The position numbers and the translations under genes were made by a program. Positions 29,317 through 38,118 of a DNA stretch of 64,000 nucleotides are shown one piece after another. The stretch covers positions 3,870,001-3,934,000 of the forward strand of contig NZ_CP071612.1 of the NCBI RefSeq assembly GCF_017357245.1. Direction: 5' to 3'. The stretch is from Rhizobium bangladeshense (GTDB lineage: Bacteria > Pseudomonadota > Alphaproteobacteria > Rhizobiales > Rhizobiaceae). Position 1 is the first letter of the stretch, and every line of letters starts with the position of its first letter. Under the pieces are notes generated by a model. The model had not been told where the DNA came from. It saw only the letters and a list, made by a program, of their open reading frames with translations, and ran no database searches.

Positions 29317-30456
29317 TCAGCGCACGGTCTGATCCGTATCAACCAGGGCTGATTGCTGATCCGGCACCTTCACCTTCAGGTTCTCGCTCATGAATTGGGT
29401 GCCGGCGGCAACGATGAGATCGCCGCTATCGAGGCCCTCGGTCACATGCACGCCATCGCCGGTGAAATCGGCGACCTTGATGGCCCGGCCATGCACCGTC
29501 GCCGTGTCGCGGTCGACGGTCCAGACCATCTGCTTGCCATCCTTCTCAGCCAGCGCGCTGAGCGGAATCGAGACATAGCTGCTGCCGTTGTTTACATCGG
29601 CCTCGATCGTCGCGGTCATGCCGAGCAATACGCGCGGATCGTTCGGCAGGCTCACCCGAACCGCAAATGTGCGCGACTGCTGGTCGGCGCTGCCGGAAAC
29701 CTCCCGCACCTTGCCGTCGAGTACCAGCCCGTCATCCGCCCAGAAACTGGCCTTGACCGTCTTGCCGGGCTTGAAGTCGGCAATGTCGTTTTCCGGAACC
29801 GCGATCTGAACTTCCTTCTCGCCATCGACGGCAACCGTGACGACGGGGCTTCCGGAGCCGACGACCTGGCCGATGTCGGCATTGATCGACGTGACAATGC
29901 CACTCTGCCCGGCCTTGAGCTCGGTATAGCTCACCTGGTTCTTCGCCTGGTCCAACGCCGAGAGCGCCGCATCGCGCTGCGAGACCGCTTGGTCATGGCT
30001 GAGCGCGGCCTGCTCGAGCTGCGACTTCGGAGCGACGCTCTTGTCGAACAGTTGCTCGGCGCGCTTGTTGGCGAGATCGGCGGTTTCGACGCCCCTTTCC
30101 GCAGCGGCGAGATTGGCCTCCGCCGTCTTGACAGCGAGCTGGTAATCCGTGGCATCGACCCGGGCGAGAACGTCGCCCGGCATCACCCGGTCGCCGATAT
30201 CGACGAGCCGCTCGGTGATCTTGCCCGCCACCCGGAATCCGAGATTCATCTCCGTGCGCGCCTTGACCGAACCTGAATAATCAAGCTTGCGGGTATCGTC
30301 GGCCCTGGCAATCTCGACGACCTTCACCGGCCGGATAACTTCCTTGACCTCAGCGTTTTCTTCCGAGCAGGCGGAAAGGCCGATGCCGATGGCGCCGACG
30401 AGCACGAGGCTCGCGACGGACGGCATGCGATTACTGACGGTCTTCAGCGAAAACAT
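29317..30456 (-). CDS. RND efflux periplasmic adaptor (membrane fusion protein)
   Basis: This 379-residue lipoprotein adaptor has a signal peptide ending at lipobox LSAC (GLSACSEENAE). The biotinyl-lipoyl-like domain (VKARTEMNLGFRVAGKITERLV) is followed by a coiled-coil hairpin near residues 100-165, then beta-barrel domains. ATG 30456 follows TAGGAG by eight bases and is favoured over a GTG nine bases earlier. It bridges the pump to the outer-membrane channel. It lies 24 bases before the pump and 50 bases after the TetR gene. Confidence 0.92.
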   Translation of the reverse strand: MFSLKTVSNRMPSVASLVLVGAIGIGLSACSEENAEVKEVIRPVKVVEIARADDTRKLDYSGSVKARTEMNLGFRVAGKITERLVDIGDRVMPGDVLARVDATDYQLAVKTAEANLAAAERGVETADLANKRAEQLFDKSVAPKSQLEQAALSHDQAVSQRDAALSALDQAKNQVSYTELKAGQSGIVTSINADIGQVVGSGSPVVTVAVDGEKEVQIAVPENDIADFKPGKTVKASFWADDGLVLDGKVREVSGSADQQSRTFAVRVSLPNDPRVLLGMTATIEADVNNGSSYVSIPLSALAEKDGKQMVWTVDRDTATVHGRAIKVADFTGDGVHVTEGLDSGDLIVAAGTQFMSENLKVKVPDQQSALVDTDQTVR

Positions 30457-30506
30457 CTTCCGCACTCCTAGATCGTTTCGGGATTTCCGGCGGCCTTTGC
30501 CGTCGC

Positions 30507-31115
30507 TTATTTCTTGAGCGCCCTGATCACGTAATCAATCAGTTCGTCGACGCTTGCGCGGTTGGTTTTAGCAAGACATTGGGCCACCATCTGCGGATGG
30601 ACGAGATTGATCGTCGCCGCGCCGAAGCAGCGTGAAGCAACGACCGGATCCTGCTCGGCGAATTCCCCGGCTGCGATGCCCTCGGCGATGATCTCGGCGA
30701 TGAGATCATGGATGCGATCGATATGTTTCTCGATCACATGCCAGTCGCGCTCGATCGCGACGATGATCATCTCGTGCACCTTCATCTCATCGAGCATCAG
30801 ATCCAGCGTCAGTTGATGCTGGGTTTCGACATAGCGGCGCAACCGCTCGCTGGCGCTGATCGGCTGATGGCGGATGTCGTAGGCGATTTGATAGGCGGTA
30901 GCGAGCATGCGCCCGCAAAGCGCCTGATGGATTTCCACCTTCGAAGCGAAGAAACGATAGATATTGGCAGGCGACATGCCGAGATCACGGGCAATGTCGG
31001 CCACCGTCGTTTTGCTGTAGCCGTAGTGACGGAACAGCCGCTCGGCCGCGTCCAGAATGCGCGTGACATTCTCCTGCCGCGTAACGTCGATGGTAGTTTC
31101 CGCAATGTCGTTCAT
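30507..31115 (-). CDS. TetR-family regulator of the RND efflux operon
   Basis: This 202-residue repressor has the helix-turn-helix TTVADIARDLGMSPANIYRF near residues 36-55. It is the first gene of the operon that continues into the adaptor and pump genes, a layout typical of self-regulated efflux. A promoter with a palindrome in its spacer lies just upstream. Inducer unknown. Confidence 0.91.
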   Translation of the reverse strand: MNDIAETTIDVTRQENVTRILDAAERLFRHYGYSKTTVADIARDLGMSPANIYRFFASKVEIHQALCGRMLATAYQIAYDIRHQPISASERLRRYVETQHQLTLDLMLDEMKVHEMIIVAIERDWHVIEKHIDRIHDLIAEIIAEGIAAGEFAEQDPVVASRCFGAATINLVHPQMVAQCLAKTNRASVDELIDYVIRALKK

Positions 31116-31162
31116 GAGTTTCGAGGCCTCGAGTTACGACTGACGATTTTTGATTTTCGTCA

Positions 31163-31191
31163 TTCGTAAAATGTCAGACATCATTTGTCAA
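31163..31191 (-). promoter_or_regulatory. Promoter with internal palindrome for the TetR-RND operon
   Basis: On the minus strand a perfect TTGACA (31186-31191) is followed after 17 bp by TACGAA (31163-31168). The spacer contains TGTCTGACA (31172-31180), a perfect palindrome suited to a TetR dimer. It sits about 50-75 bases before the TetR start. Confidence 0.6.
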
Positions 31192-31264
31192 TGCTAGCCG
31201 TTAGGCGCAAGCGGCCGAGCGTGATGATTTTGAAGGATGTGACAATGAGCGCGGGCCACGATTG

Positions 31265-31295
31265 AAAAGTGCCGCGACGCCGAAGCGTGCGGCAC
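31265..31295 (-). terminator. Terminator downstream of osmC
   Basis: On the minus strand GTGCCGC (31289-31295) pairs with GCGGCAC (31269-31275), with a further ACGC/GCGT pairing inside, and is followed by TTTTC. It lies between the osmC stop and the efflux operon promoter. Confidence 0.75.
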
Positions 31296-31318
31296 CTCGT
31301 TGGCGACAGCAGAAAAAA

Positions 31319-31750
31319 TCAGGCGAGCTTAACGTCGAGCGTGATCGGAACGGCGGCGAGCGCTTTGGAAATCGGGCAGCCGGCCTTCGCCTTGTTGGCG
31401 AGCTCAGTGAAGGTTGCCTCATCCGCACCCGGGATGCGGCCTGAAAGCGAAAGATGGATGGCGGTGACGGCAAAGCCCCCTTCGACGCTTTCGAGCGTCA
31501 CCTTGGCGGAGGTTTCCATATGCTCGGCGGTGAAACCGGCTTCGCCGAGGATGAGCGACAGCGCCATGGTGAAGCAGCCGGCATGGGCCGCGCCGATCAG
31601 CTCTTCCGGATTGGTGCCAGGGATGCCTTCGAAACGGCTGGCAAAGCCATAGGGATAGTCTGTCAGCGCGCCGCTCTGAGTTGTGATCAGGCCTTTGCCG
31701 TCCTTGAGGCCACCGGTCCAATGAGCCGAAGCCGTACGATTGATCTGCAT
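31319..31750 (-). CDS. osmC: OsmC-family hydroperoxide reductase
   Basis: This 143-residue thiol peroxidase reduces organic hydroperoxides. The two redox cysteines are at residues 59 (HAGCFTMAL) and 125 (AGCPISKAL), the same numbers as in Escherichia coli OsmC. AGGAGGATGGC precedes the start. It appears monocistronic, with a hairpin terminator after it. OsmC rather than Ohr is favoured by the N-terminal SAHWTGGLKDGKG motif. Confidence 0.93.
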   Translation of the reverse strand: MQINRTASAHWTGGLKDGKGLITTQSGALTDYPYGFASRFEGIPGTNPEELIGAAHAGCFTMALSLILGEAGFTAEHMETSAKVTLESVEGGFAVTAIHLSLSGRIPGADEATFTELANKAKAGCPISKALAAVPITLDVKLA

Positions 31751-31899
31751 GCCATCCTCCTGTTTTCGGTTGAGCTTTCAGGCAGCGGCGATGGCCGCTC
31801 CAAGCCTGTGGGAGATCCAGGTTCGCCTTCCCGACAGGCAATATAACGCTCTATCGGCAGAAGACGACAGGCTTGTAAAAATCCAGTAGGCAGTGCCGC

Positions 31900-32679
31900 T
31901 CAGACGGCATGCTGCAGGACGCTGAGGCCGCCGTCGATCGTCAGGCAGGTTGCGTTCATGAAAGGGCATTCGTCGGAAATCATGAACACCGCCGCCATGG
32001 CGATCTCCTCCGGCGATGCGATCCGCCCGCCGGGATGGAGCCTCATCGTTTCGGCCTTGGCCGCTTCGGGATCGGGGAAGCTATTCCAGTAGTCTATCAC
32101 TTTCTGGGTCGAGACATAGCCCGGCGCCAGAGCATTAACCCGGATATTTCGGGCCGCGTACTCCAGGCCCAGGGATTTCGTCATGCCGAGCAGCGCATGT
32201 TTCGCCAGCGGGTAAGGAAAGGTATGCGGGATGATCGTGAAGGCGTGGGTGGAAGTGATATTGAGGATGACGCCGCCGCCGCGCTCGATCAGGCCGGGCA
32301 GCACAGCCTTGCAGCAGTTCCAAGCGCCCTTGAGATTGATATCGAAGCAGCGGCTCCACTCCTCGTCCGTCGTCGCAAGCGGTTCGGCAAAGATGTTGAC
32401 CCCGGCATTGTTGACAAGCGCGTTCAGCGGACCGATCTCCTCATTCGCCTCGGCAACCGCCCGCGTGATCGTTCCGGCATCGGTTATATCGGCCGGCAGA
32501 TAACCGACCCGGCCGCCGGTGCTTGCCAGCTCTGCGGCGGCCCGCGCCAGCAGCGCCGCATTGCGGTCAACGAGATAGACGGCTGCATGCTCGCTTATGA
32601 ACGCCTTCGCGATCGCAAGGCCGATACCCTGCGCAGCGCCCGTTATCAGTATGTTCTTGCCCTGCAGGCGGTTGCTCAT
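31900..32679 (-). CDS. SDR oxidoreductase, probable aldose 1-dehydrogenase
   Basis: This 259-residue short-chain dehydrogenase has TGAAQGIGLAIA as its cofactor loop and the NNAG motif. Its catalytic Ser lies in NITSTHAF and the YPLAK tetrad near residue 157. It starts four bases inside the aldose 1-epimerase stop and is the last gene of an araFGH-galM operon. A sugar dehydrogenase converting D-galactose, L-arabinose or D-fucose to the lactone would complete the pathway with DgoD (inference). The sequence alone does not fix the substrate. Confidence 0.8.
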   Translation of the reverse strand: MSNRLQGKNILITGAAQGIGLAIAKAFISEHAAVYLVDRNAALLARAAAELASTGGRVGYLPADITDAGTITRAVAEANEEIGPLNALVNNAGVNIFAEPLATTDEEWSRCFDINLKGAWNCCKAVLPGLIERGGGVILNITSTHAFTIIPHTFPYPLAKHALLGMTKSLGLEYAARNIRVNALAPGYVSTQKVIDYWNSFPDPEAAKAETMRLHPGGRIASPEEIAMAAVFMISDECPFMNATCLTIDGGLSVLQHAV

Positions 32680-33569
32680 GATCTTCCCTCCGGTTGAACC
32701 GGCAGCGCCGACAGATCGATCGTCACTTTAGCGGAAAGACCCTCACCTGGCGCAAGCGGTTTTAGACCTCCGAACTCAGGCAGGTGATGGCCGTTCGGCA
32801 AATGGCTCATCGGTTCGAGGCAGAAAAAATCCGTGCGGTCGAGCCGCATGTATAGCATGAATCGGCAAAGCGCGGCATCGGCTTCCACTGCCGCCTGAAT
32901 TCCAAGTTCCGGCCAGGCGATGGCTGCCCGCCCATTCCACCCCTCGAAGGCATTATTCATCCAGAGCCGCGGCAGCGGCTTGCCGGACCTGAAGTCGAAA
33001 TCATCAGGGACCGGGCCAGGTTCACCGGGGAGATGGTCGTGCCGCTCGTTCCAGAAGCGGCCGGCGGCAATCGTCAATCGTGTTTCCGGCGTCCTTACGA
33101 AGAAGGGATGCTGACCCAGGCCGAAGGGCAGAGCCGCCTCACCGCGGTTCCTCACAGAAAGCGCCAGCACCAGCCGATTGCCGGCGAGACGGATCTCCTG
33201 CCGGGCCAGATAGGTATAGGGCGAGATTGCATCGGCATCACGCGAAAAGCGGAGCTGCACATGCTCAGGGCCTAATTCCTCCGGCTGCCAAAGGCTGATC
33301 CAGCCATCGCCGTGCAGATAGAGGGGATCGTGACAATTTCGCTGGAAGGCATAGTCGCGTCCGCCGAAGGACATGGCATTACCTTCCACGCGGTTGCCAA
33401 AAGGCACCATGGGAAAACTCGCGACGATTCCGTTTGGGCCGCCGACCGGAACGAGAAAGGGCTTGCCCCGATAGGTTGCGGCGGTGAGGGCGGCGCCCCG
33501 GCGGCTGACCCCGACTGACAGATCGCCGTTGCTCAGCTCGACTTCATCTCCACCATGTCCGTTGCTCAT
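32676..33569 (-). CDS. galM: Aldose 1-epimerase (mutarotase)
   Basis: This 297-residue galactose mutarotase-like protein includes PMVPFGNRVEGNAMSFGGRD near residue 60 and the GLGQHPFF histidine motif. It interconverts alpha and beta anomers, supplying the anomer needed by a sugar dehydrogenase. ATG 33569 overlaps the araH stop by four bases and its own stop overlaps the SDR start, so araH-galM-SDR are translationally coupled. The longer open frame through araH is an artefact. Confidence 0.88.
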   Translation of the reverse strand: MSNGHGGDEVELSNGDLSVGVSRRGAALTAATYRGKPFLVPVGGPNGIVASFPMVPFGNRVEGNAMSFGGRDYAFQRNCHDPLYLHGDGWISLWQPEELGPEHVQLRFSRDADAISPYTYLARQEIRLAGNRLVLALSVRNRGEAALPFGLGQHPFFVRTPETRLTIAAGRFWNERHDHLPGEPGPVPDDFDFRSGKPLPRLWMNNAFEGWNGRAAIAWPELGIQAAVEADAALCRFMLYMRLDRTDFFCLEPMSHLPNGHHLPEFGGLKPLAPGEGLSAKVTIDLSALPVQPEGRS

Positions 33570-34516
33570 CCACGCCGCCCTGCCGCCGAAGACCTCAGAT
33601 TGTCGAGCAGCACAGCGATCAACAGGATCAACCCGCGCACGACATACTGATAGAAAGCCTGGATATTCAGCAAATTCATAACGTTTTCGGCGATTCCCAT
33701 GATCAGAACGCCGACAATGACGCCGCTCATCGCCGCCCGGCCTCCGGAAAGCGAAACGCCGCCGAGCACGCAGGCCGAAATCACCGAGAGTTCGAGTCCC
33801 GTCGCTGCATTCGGCTGGCCGGAGGTGATGCGCGAGGCAAGCAGGATCCCGGCGATGCCGCAGACGAGGCCCTGCAGCGCAAAGATCCAGATGCGCATGT
33901 TGACGACATTGACGCCGGCGAGCCGCGAGGCTTCCGGATTGCCGCCGATCGCCAGCGTGTTCTTGCCGAAGACGGTGCGGTTGAGCACGAAGCCGAAGAA
34001 GATGAAAAGGATGAGCATGATCCAGATCGGCGTGGGCACGGTGAGGAAGCGCGACAGAGCAAGCTGGTAGAAGGCCGGATCGTTGATGCCGACGGCGCGG
34101 CCATCCGAGGCGATCAGCGCCAGTCCGCGCACGATCTGCATGGTCGCAAGGGTGGTGATCAGCGCGTTGATGCGGAAGCGGGCGATGACGATGCCATTGA
34201 CGAAGCCAACGATCGCGCCGCACAGCAGAGCGGCCACCAACCCGACCGGAATGGAGCCTGTGGCGTTCGAGACCATCACTGCGGCCATGCCGGAGAAGGC
34301 CACGATCGATCCGACCGAAAGATCGAAATCGCGGGAGGCAAGGCAGAACATCATCGTGCAGGCGACGATGCCGATCGTGACGACAGACTGCAGAAGCCCC
34401 AGCATGTTCCGCTCGGTCAGGAAGTTCGGAACAAAGAGCGAGACGATCACGAAGGCGGCAGCGAAGATCACCACCAGTCCCTGTTCGCCGAGAAGGATTT
34501 TTTTCAACGAGTTCAT
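33566..34516 (-). CDS. araH: Sugar ABC transporter permease, AraH-like
   Basis: This 316-residue CUT2 permease of the RbsC/AraH class has eight to ten hydrophobic segments, including GIVACTMMFCLASRDFDLSV and the GxxxG-rich GVSLSGGRAAMSGVIVGVLI. It follows the ATPase by 16 bases. AraH naming rests on the clearly AraF-like binding protein in the same operon; galactose and D-fucose may also be carried. Confidence 0.87.
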   Translation of the reverse strand: MNSLKKILLGEQGLVVIFAAAFVIVSLFVPNFLTERNMLGLLQSVVTIGIVACTMMFCLASRDFDLSVGSIVAFSGMAAVMVSNATGSIPVGLVAALLCGAIVGFVNGIVIARFRINALITTLATMQIVRGLALIASDGRAVGINDPAFYQLALSRFLTVPTPIWIMLILFIFFGFVLNRTVFGKNTLAIGGNPEASRLAGVNVVNMRIWIFALQGLVCGIAGILLASRITSGQPNAATGLELSVISACVLGGVSLSGGRAAMSGVIVGVLIMGIAENVMNLLNIQAFYQYVVRGLILLIAVLLDNLRSSAAGRRG

Positions 34517-34532
34517 CGTCCTGTTCCTGATC

Positions 34533-36038
34533 CTAGATGGTGCCGGCAGCGTTCTTGTCGGGAAGAGCCGCCGTCAGAATGCCGCGCTCGTCGAAATCCG
34601 GGCGGGCGACGTCGGTCGCCACCCTGCCCTGGCACATCACCATGATGCGGTCGGATATGCCCATCACTTCGGGCAGTTCGCTCGAGATCACTACGATCGC
34701 CATGCCTCCGGCCGCCAGCTCATAAAGAATTTCGTAGATCTCCGACTTCGCTCCGACGTCGATTCCACGCGTCGGCTCGTCGATCACAAGAACCTTGATG
34801 TCTTGTTCTGAAAGCCAGCGGCCCAGGATGACCTTCTGCTGGTTGCCGCCTGAAAGATTGATGATGTCCTGCTTGCGTGAGGGCGTCCGCACTCGTAGCC
34901 GGGAAATGAATTCATCCGCCAGCGCCGCCTCCTTTTTTAGGTTCAGAATACCAAAGGGCGAGAAATGGCGGCGCGACGAGATGGCTATATTCTCTTCGAT
35001 CGACCGTCCCTGGACGATGCCATCGGACTTGCGGTCCTCCGGGCAGAGCACCATGCCGGCATCGATCGCCGCTTTCGGATCATTCGGCGAAACGGCGGCG
35101 CCATCGATCGTCACCTGGCCCTGATGCCTTTGATCGGCGCCGTAGAGCAGCCGCGCCATCTCACTGCGGCCGGCGCCGATCAGGCCGAAGAAGCCGAGGA
35201 TCTCGCCCTGGCGGACAGCAAAGCTGATAGGATTGCGCAGCCTTGGTCCGGACAGGTCCTTGACCTCGAGCCTGATGTCGCCGAGAGGGCGTCCGCGCCA
35301 CCCCCAGATATCGCTGATCTCGCGGCCGACCATCTCCGAGATGATCTGTTCACGTGTCGTCCCGGCAATCTGAGGGTGATGGGCGGCAAGCCTGCCGTCG
35401 CGCAGCACGGTCAGACTGTCGCAAAGCCTAAATATCTCGTCGAGACGGTGCGAGACATAGAGAATGACCGTTCCCCTCGCCTTCAGCCTGTCGATAAGCG
35501 AAAACAGGATTTCGCTTTCACGCGAGGAAAGAGAGGAGGTCGGCTCATCAAGCGCGATGACCCGCGCTTCGAGCATGACGGCCTTGGCGATCTCGACCAT
35601 CTGCCGGGCGCCGATTGAAAGCGAGGCGACCTTGGCGGACGGATCGACATCGATGCCGATCTCCTCGAGCTTCGTCCGCACCGTCTCGATCAGGGTTTTG
35701 CTAAGGATTACTCCGCCCCTGGCGGGAAAGCGGCCAAGCCAGAGGTTTTCGGCGACGGTCAGCTCAGGAACGAGCTGCAGCTCCTGATGAATGACGATGA
35801 CCCCGGCATGGAAGGCGTCACGAACCGAGGCATATTTCTGTTCTTCGCCGGCGATGAGAATGCTGCCGGCGTCGGCGGCCTGATCGCCCGACAGCACGCG
35901 GATCAGTGTCGATTTACCAGCGCCGTTCTCACCCATCAGGCCGTGCACGGCGCCCTTTTCGACCGTGAACGAGACGCCCGACAGCGCCTGCACGCCGGGA
36001 TAGCCCTTGGAGATATGTTTGAATTCGAGGAAAGCCAT
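34533..36038 (-). CDS. araG: Sugar ABC transporter ATPase, AraG-like
   Basis: This 501-residue tandem ATPase is typical of CUT2 systems. The first domain has Walker A GENGAGKST and signature LSIGARQMVEIAK. The second has a degenerate Walker A (GLIGAGRSE) and signature LSGGNQQKVILGRW. ATG 36038 (MAFLEFKHISKGYPGVQAL) follows GGAG by five bases and is preferred to an upstream in-frame start. The length matches AraG. Confidence 0.89.
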   Translation of the reverse strand: MAFLEFKHISKGYPGVQALSGVSFTVEKGAVHGLMGENGAGKSTLIRVLSGDQAADAGSILIAGEEQKYASVRDAFHAGVIVIHQELQLVPELTVAENLWLGRFPARGGVILSKTLIETVRTKLEEIGIDVDPSAKVASLSIGARQMVEIAKAVMLEARVIALDEPTSSLSSRESEILFSLIDRLKARGTVILYVSHRLDEIFRLCDSLTVLRDGRLAAHHPQIAGTTREQIISEMVGREISDIWGWRGRPLGDIRLEVKDLSGPRLRNPISFAVRQGEILGFFGLIGAGRSEMARLLYGADQRHQGQVTIDGAAVSPNDPKAAIDAGMVLCPEDRKSDGIVQGRSIEENIAISSRRHFSPFGILNLKKEAALADEFISRLRVRTPSRKQDIINLSGGNQQKVILGRWLSEQDIKVLVIDEPTRGIDVGAKSEIYEILYELAAGGMAIVVISSELPEVMGISDRIMVMCQGRVATDVARPDFDERGILTAALPDKNAAGTI

Positions 36039-36107
36039 TATCACTCCGCCGAAGGTTCCAGCGGCACGCGTAGGCGGCCGCCGGAAATGCATCATCTTGG
36101 CGATTGA

Positions 36108-37091
36108 TCACTCGATGCCAAGTTCCTTCCGGACCTGCTCATAATTGCCGCGCAGCGCCAGGGAACCCGAAGTCAGCGTCAGCTTTTCAGGCTCTTTGCC
36201 GTTGGCGATCCAGTCATACATGTTCAGCGCCGTTTCATAACCGTGACGCTTCGGTGAGATGATGACCGTGCCGAAGAAGCCCGTGGCGGATGGCTTCTTG
36301 AATTCGTTGATCGCAGATTCCGCGCCGCCGATACCGACTCCGATGACGTTGGCTGCAGGAATGCCGACCGACTCCGAAGCGCGGACGGCGCCGAGGACGG
36401 CTTCGTCGTTAAGGCCGAAGGCGACCCAGTATTTCACGTCGGCGTGCTTGTTGAGTACGGTGGTCGCCGCGTTGAGCGCTGCCTCCGTATCCGTCTTCGC
36501 CTGCGGCGCATCATAGATGTTCTCGGCCGGAAAACCGGCGGACTTCAGGACCGAGATCGCACCCTCGACGCGGTCGACGGCGGTCGGCAGCTGATCGTAG
36601 GAGACCCGGATCGCGCCGACATTCTTCATGTCCCAGCCGCGCTTCTCGATTTCGTCGACGATCGCCTGACCAACGGTCTCGCCGATCTTCGTGGCCGAGA
36701 TACCCATATGCGGCACATCTTCCAGCGGCTTGCCGTCGGCACTGACGAGACGGTCGTCAACCGTCATCAGCTTCAGCTGGTTGGCTTCAGCCTTGGCGAC
36801 GATGCCCGGCCCGAGCTTGACGTCGGGGGTGCAGATGATGAAGCCCTGCGCACCCTGTGCGCCGAGATTGTCGATCGCCGACTGGACCTTCTCGCCGTCC
36901 TCCGCGCCGATCTTGACGACGGTGAAGCCTCTTTCCTTGGCGGCCTGATCGGCGAACTTCCATTCGTCCTGGAACCAGGGCTCTTCCGGCTGCTTCACGA
37001 TGAAACCGATCTTGACGTCCGCGGAAAATGCCGAGCCGGCTGCCAGAACGGCGAAAGTGCCAGCCAGAATAGCTGCTTTGAGCAAGCGCAT
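36108..37091 (-). CDS. araF: L-arabinose-type periplasmic binding protein
   Basis: This 327-residue binding protein has a Sec signal ending near AGSAFSAD. The mature start VKIGFIVKQPEEPWFQDEWK closely follows Escherichia coli AraF, as do GFIICTPDVKLGPGIVAKA and the ATKIGE segment. AraF binds L-arabinose and D-galactose and, in some species, D-fucose. It is the first gene of araFGH-galM-SDR, divergent from a GntR regulator, with an 11-bp inverted repeat in the shared promoter. Confidence 0.92.
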   Translation of the reverse strand: MRLLKAAILAGTFAVLAAGSAFSADVKIGFIVKQPEEPWFQDEWKFADQAAKERGFTVVKIGAEDGEKVQSAIDNLGAQGAQGFIICTPDVKLGPGIVAKAEANQLKLMTVDDRLVSADGKPLEDVPHMGISATKIGETVGQAIVDEIEKRGWDMKNVGAIRVSYDQLPTAVDRVEGAISVLKSAGFPAENIYDAPQAKTDTEAALNAATTVLNKHADVKYWVAFGLNDEAVLGAVRASESVGIPAANVIGVGIGGAESAINEFKKPSATGFFGTVIISPKRHGYETALNMYDWIANGKEPEKLTLTSGSLALRGNYEQVRKELGIE

Positions 37092-37156
37092 GTCTCTCTC
37101 CCTAAACTCTGAAATCGAGCAACTGCCTCCCCGGCAGCATGCAATGAATTATGTTA

Positions 37157-37193
37157 AATCATCATACCAGTCAATTGCCAATGTATGATGATT
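37157..37193. promoter_or_regulatory. Operator-like inverted repeat between araF and the GntR gene
   Basis: AATCATCATAC (37157-37167) and GTATGATGATT (37183-37193) are exact reverse complements of each other, 11 bp each, separated by 15 bp. The site lies 66 bases before araF and upstream of the GntR coding region. It is probably bound by the GntR protein to control both directions (inference). Confidence 0.7.
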
Positions 37194-37292
37194 GGAATAA
37201 TAGTGTACTCAGCGAGCCGGATGGACCCGTCGCAAAACGGACCGAATTCGGATAATCAGGTTCGGTTGCTGCCCGGGAGAGAGTGCGGAGAG

Positions 37293-38054
37293 GTGAAGTT
37301 GGAATCGACTGAGGAACAGGGCCGAACGGAAAGCTCCAGCAGCGAACGCCGACCGCGCGTACGCCGCAACGTCACGGCAGCGATCGCTCAGGACATCTGC
37401 GCGGACCGCTATCCCTCGGGCTCGCCGTTGCCGCGCGAGAACGACCTCTGCGAACTGTACGGCGTCAGCCGCACTGTGATCCGCGAATCGTTGAAAGTCC
37501 TGGAATCCAAGGGGCTCGTCCGCGGCAAGCCGCGGGTCGGGACAACCGTTTGCGATCGGGATGAATGGAACATCCTGGACGCCGAGGTGCTCGACTGGAT
37601 GGGACCTTACATCAGGGACTTCGACCTGCTCGGCTGCATCCTCGAAGCGCGCCGCACCATTGAGCCGGCGGCCGCCGAATATGCCGCCGAACGTGCCAGC
37701 GCCCAGGAAATCGCCGATCTCGACAAGGCCTGGCGCCAGATGCGCGACAGCTCAGGCGAACCGGAAAGCTTCACCGACGCCGACGTCATGTTCCATACGG
37801 TGCTGCTCACCGCCAGCCACAACCAAGTGTTCCGCCGTCTGTCGAGCGCCATCCACGCCGCTCTGACATATGCGTTGCATGCCTCCAACATCGCGGTCGA
37901 AAACCGGGAGGATGCGGTGCTCGTTCACGGCGAGCTGGTCGAGGCCCTGCGCATGCGCGACAAGGCCGGCGCCAGGGAATGCGCCAATCGCATGCTCGAC
38001 CTTGCAGTGCGCGACCTTGCCGCCGCCGAGAAGGCGATCGGCAGATCGAAATGA
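37293..38054 (+). CDS. FadR-type GntR regulator (FCD domain)
   Basis: This roughly 253-residue regulator has a winged helix ([20 protein letters not shown], then [15 protein letters not shown]) and a C-terminal all-helical FCD domain with metal-ligand-style residues in [10 protein letters not shown] and ASHNQVF. The start is uncertain: GTG 37293 gives normal family length, and ATG 37221 is possible. ATG 37185 is unlikely because it falls inside the operator-like repeat. It is divergent from araFGH and 64 bases before dgoD, so it probably represses sugar uptake and breakdown until a sugar acid is present. Confidence 0.86.
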   Translation: MKLESTEEQGRTESSSSERRPRVRRNVTAAIAQDICADRYPSGSPLPRENDLCELYGVSRTVIRESLKVLESKGLVRGKPRVGTTVCDRDEWNILDAEVLDWMGPYIRDFDLLGCILEARRTIEPAAAEYAAERASAQEIADLDKAWRQMRDSSGEPESFTDADVMFHTVLLTASHNQVFRRLSSAIHAALTYALHASNIAVENREDAVLVHGELVEALRMRDKAGARECANRMLDLAVRDLAAAEKAIGRSK

Positions 38055-38118
38055 TCGATCACGAGAAGCCGCGGACGCGCTGTCCTGTCGCAAATCCGAG
38101 AAGAGATTAGGACCCACG

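Noticed and set aside
31801..31875. CAAGCCTGT (31801-31809) and ACAGGCTTG (31867-31875), a 9-bp inverted repeat 57 bases apart
   Set aside because: The arms are far apart, with no T-run and no clear promoter relation. It may be chance between osmC and the SDR gene.
33570..34223. Upstream in-frame extension of the galM gene through araH
   Set aside because: It is out of frame with the well-conserved AraH permease, and the ATG at 33569 with its four-base overlap gives normal epimerase length.
37185..37292. ATG 37185 as the start of the GntR regulator
   Set aside because: It lies inside the perfect inverted repeat and adds an N-terminal stretch without domain character.
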